Assembly: GCA_003151665.1 (NCBI GenBank)
Contig: PLYD01000108.1
Location: 6,952-14,517, forward strand
Length of the DNA: 7,566 nt
Source: Candidatus Dormiibacterota bacterium
Lineage (GTDB): Bacteria > Chloroflexota > Dormibacteria > Dormibacterales > Dormibacteraceae
Reading direction: 5' to 3'
Part shown: positions 5,194 through 7,566 of the stretch, one piece after another
Layout of the letters: each line of letters starts with the position of its first letter
Numbering within the stretch: position 1 is the first letter of the stretch
Made by a program: the position numbers and the translations under genes
Notes under the pieces: generated by a model
What the model was told of the DNA's origin: nothing
Databases searched by the model: none
The model's input: the letters and a program-made list of their open reading frames with translations, nothing else

Positions 5194-7455
5194 ATGCCGC
5201 CCCATATCGGTCAGCCAATGCGCCGCATCGAAGATGAGCGCCTCGTAACGGGAAGGGGCCGATACGCAGGGGACATCAAGCTCGAAGGACTTCTGCACAT
5301 TGCGTTCGTGCGGTCGCCCATGCCTCACGCACAAATCAAGGCGATCGACACCTCCGCCGCTAAAACCATGCCCGGTGTGGTCGCGGTTTGGACAGCGTCA
5401 GACCTACCGGAGGTGGCGCCTGGCCTTAGCGATTTCGGACCCACCGGCATCGTCCAGCGCGGGAGGCCGATCCTCACGACCGACGAGGTCAACTACGTCG
5501 GCGAGGCCTACGCGGTGGTCGTTGCCGAAACCGAGTACGAGGCACGCGATGCAGCCGAAGCGATTGCCGGCGAGCTCGACCCGCTGCCCGGAGTCGGCGA
5601 CGTGATGACCGCCACCGCTGAAGGTGCGCCAAGGGTCCACGCCGACATGGAGAACAACATCGCCCAGTCCAGCTCGACGACGTTTGGCGACATCAAGGCC
5701 GCCTTCGCCGGGGACTCGGTCATCGCCCAGATCACCCTTACGACATCGCGCGTTTTGGGCATCGCAATGGAGCCGCGCACAACGACCGCGACCTATGAGG
5801 ACGGCGGGCTCAAGGTCTGGACGTCAACTCAGAACATCTTCGGCGTCAGGAGCACCATCGCTTCGATCGTCGGTCTGCCAGAAGAAAAGGTGCGCGTGCT
5901 CGCGGAGGATGTCGGCGGCGGTTTCGGCGCCAAGGGAAGCGTCTTTCCCGAAGAGGTGCTCACGGCGCTGGCAGCGCTGCGCCTGAAGCGCCCCGTTCGC
6001 TGGGTCGCGACCCGCAGCGAGGACGGCGCCACCACGGCGCAGGGCCACGGCTCAGTGATCGAGCTCGAGCTTGCCGCATCCCCCGAAGGAAAGCTTCGAG
6101 GGCTGCGTGGACGCCTCGTTCACGACATCGGGGCGTACTCCGCATCGGGCGCCGGACAGCCCGGAATCATCATCCCGCACATGGTCTCGGCCTACGTGCT
6201 GCCGGCCATGGACATCGAAGCCGAGCTGGTCTACACGAATACGGTGCCCACCGGCTTCATCAGGGGTGGCGGCCGCCCGCTCGGCAACTATGGGATGGAG
6301 CGCGTCATGGACCGACTTGCGCGCAAGCTCGGCATCGACCCCGCAACGATTCGCAAGCGCAACTTGATCAAGCCGGAGCAGATCCCCTACACGACCGGCA
6401 TACCAGCCGGACGCAGCGGATACGTATATGACAGCGGCAACTATCCACGGCTGCTCGAGCTCGCGCTCGACAAGCTCGCCTATGACGAGGGGCGCGGCCG
6501 CGGCCGGGACGGCAAGCTGGTCGGCTACGGCATCGCCTGCTGCGTCGAATCGACGTCGTTCGGACGCGGCGAGCCGGCCAAGCTCCGCATCGACAAGGAC
6601 GGGACCGCTCGCGTCTTCGTGGGCTCGACTCCGCAAGGCCAAGGCCACCAGACCATCGTGGCGCAGGTGGCGGCCGAGAGGCTCGGTTGGCCGCTCGACA
6701 AGATCAAGGTGACTGCGGGCGACACGCAGCACGTTCCTTTCGCCCTCCTCACTGCGGGAAGCCGAAGCGCGGTGATGATAGGCAACGCCACCGCTCGAGC
6801 AGCGACGGCGATGCGCAAGAGGTTGCTCGAGCGCGCAGGCGAGGTCCTGGAAGCCGATGTGCAGGACCTGGTGCTGACCGAAGGGTTCATCGAGGTTCGC
6901 GGAGCTCCCGCCAAGCGGGTGCCGGCCACGGACATGGTCCCCGACGAAGGTCTCGAGGTGCTGGAGACCTTCGACCCCGGCCGGCCTCTCACGTTTTCGA
7001 GCGGATGCCACGCGGCGGTCGTCTCTATCGACCCCGAAACCGGCCACGTCGATGTGCTGCGCTATGTGATCGTTCACGACACTGGGAAAGCGATCAACAC
7101 CATGCTCGTCGAGGGTCAGATGCACGGCGGATACGCACACGGGCTTGGGTACGCGCTTTACGAGGCTGCGCTGTATGAGCCCGACGGTAATTTCCGCAGC
7201 GCGAGCCTTCTCGATTACACGATTGTCAGCACCGGCGAGGTGACTGTGATCCCCTCAATCATTCACGTCGATACGCCGACCGATACCAACGCCGAGGGGT
7301 TCAAGGGCGCAGGCGAGAGCGGGACGATCCCGGTTCCCGCGACCATCGCCAATGCGGTTGAGGATGCTCTGCGCAAACGAAACCCCGACTTGGTGGTCGA
7401 TCGCCTCCCGATCACGCCCGATCGGATCGTCGAGATGCTCGACCCTGGGAACTGA
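5194..7455 (+). CDS. Xanthine dehydrogenase / CoxL-family molybdopterin-binding large subunit
   Basis: This full-length protein (753 residues from ATG 5194) belongs to the molybdenum hydroxylase large-subunit family, which carries the Mo-molybdopterin cytosine dinucleotide cofactor and oxidises or hydroxylates its substrate. Landmarks are IGQPMRRIEDERLVTGRGRY near the start, EDVGGGFGAKG (Gly-rich loop about 241-248), VPTGFIRGGGRP (353-362), STPQGQGHQT (cofactor loop about 478-487) and GFKGAGESGT with the expected catalytic Glu708. The loop FIRGGGR sits where form I CO dehydrogenases have AYxCSFR and form II enzymes AYRGAGR. It lacks the CO-specific cysteine, so a form II-like aldehyde, purine or other substrate is likelier than CO. 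The earlier ATG at 5152 abuts the tRNA-Val gene and adds residues foreign to the family, so I chose 5194. No FeS small subunit or FAD medium subunit gene adjoins it in this window. Confidence 0.93.
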   Translation: MPPHIGQPMRRIEDERLVTGRGRYAGDIKLEGLLHIAFVRSPMPHAQIKAIDTSAAKTMPGVVAVWTASDLPEVAPGLSDFGPTGIVQRGRPILTTDEVNYVGEAYAVVVAETEYEARDAAEAIAGELDPLPGVGDVMTATAEGAPRVHADMENNIAQSSSTTFGDIKAAFAGDSVIAQITLTTSRVLGIAMEPRTTTATYEDGGLKVWTSTQNIFGVRSTIASIVGLPEEKVRVLAEDVGGGFGAKGSVFPEEVLTALAALRLKRPVRWVATRSEDGATTAQGHGSVIELELAASPEGKLRGLRGRLVHDIGAYSASGAGQPGIIIPHMVSAYVLPAMDIEAELVYTNTVPTGFIRGGGRPLGNYGMERVMDRLARKLGIDPATIRKRNLIKPEQIPYTTGIPAGRSGYVYDSGNYPRLLELALDKLAYDEGRGRGRDGKLVGYGIACCVESTSFGRGEPAKLRIDKDGTARVFVGSTPQGQGHQTIVAQVAAERLGWPLDKIKVTAGDTQHVPFALLTAGSRSAVMIGNATARAATAMRKRLLERAGEVLEADVQDLVLTEGFIEVRGAPAKRVPATDMVPDEGLEVLETFDPGRPLTFSSGCHAAVVSIDPETGHVDVLRYVIVHDTGKAINTMLVEGQMHGGYAHGLGYALYEAALYEPDGNFRSASLLDYTIVSTGEVTVIPSIIHVDTPTDTNAEGFKGAGESGTIPVPATIANAVEDALRKRNPDLVVDRLPITPDRIVEMLDPGN

Positions 7456-7522
7456 ACCGCCACTCGGGACGCCATCCTCTCGTCCGGACCTTCCCTCGAA
7501 GGGAGACGGGACTTCGACTGTC
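7456..7522 (+). other. Gap after the dehydrogenase gene with a Shine-Dalgarno-like box
   Basis: The purine-rich GAAGGGAGA at 7498-7506 resembles a ribosome-binding site for the next gene. It also forms the right arm of a short inverted repeat TCCCT-CGA-AGGGA (7492-7504). The stem is only 5 bp with no T run, so I do not call it a terminator. Confidence 0.3.
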
Positions 7523-7566
7523 GACTGGAAGCGCAACCTCGCAGCGCTCTGGTTTGCCGAGTTCAC
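7523..7566 (+). CDS. Probable MFS transporter, N-terminal fragment cut by the window edge
   Basis: The last 14 complete codons read DWKRNLAALWFAEF. This matches the characteristic N-terminus of many bacterial major facilitator superfamily drug or sugar exporters (WRRNL..LW.AEF, just before the first membrane helix). The frame is open leftward through 7443, but it contains no ATG, GTG or TTG between there and this motif, so the true start is not placed. The coordinate given is simply where the recognisable motif begins. Identification rests on very few residues; substrate is unknown. Confidence 0.45.

Noticed and set aside
6052..7140. 362-codon minus-strand reading frame inside the dehydrogenase gene
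   Set aside because: Long but fully antisense to a canonical molybdenum hydroxylase; length is explained by GC-rich codon bias, and no motif was seen.

Overview
The window is GC-rich, densely coding bacterial chromosome. Three things suggest a high-GC terrabacterial lineage (Chloroflexota, Dormibacterota or Actinomycetota), perhaps a soil metagenome contig. First, the left-edge gene is a zinc-ribbon / class III cyclase / AAA-ATPase protein. Second, there is a Pro/Ser/Thr-linked lipoprotein hydrolase. Third, two genes have -10 boxes placed for leaderless transcription. This placement is by eye from protein style, not from a search.

Layout, left to right. (1) 1-3439 is a cyclic-nucleotide block. 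On the minus strand a free-standing cyclic-nucleotide-binding-domain protein (start 2397) is followed 49 bp later by a large adenylate/guanylate cyclase-ATPase gene (start 1922) that runs off the left edge. Diverging from them on the plus strand is a second, unrelated-looking class III cyclase (2519-3439) with a DUF6582-like N-terminus. (2) 3354-4460, minus strand, is a GH3 (NagZ-like) lipoprotein glycosidase; its 3' end overlaps the second cyclase tail-to-tail by 86 bp. (3) 4461-4814 has no intact gene; it holds only the C-terminal remnant of an NTF2/SnoaL-like protein (4564-4725, minus). (4) 4815-5151 holds three tRNA genes on alternating strands: Gly(TCC) minus, Glu(TTC) plus, Val(GAC) minus. 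(5) 5194-7455, plus strand, is a complete molybdopterin-binding large subunit of the xanthine dehydrogenase/CoxL family, without its usual small and medium subunit partners in view. (6) 7456-7566 begins what looks like an MFS transporter, cut by the window edge and lacking a standard start codon.

The functionally coherent part is the left block: two putative cNMP synthases of different architecture flank a stand-alone cNMP-binding protein, and that protein lacks the canonical phosphate-binding arginine. The rest looks like independent housekeeping or catabolic genes. No IS element, CRISPR array or phage module was seen.
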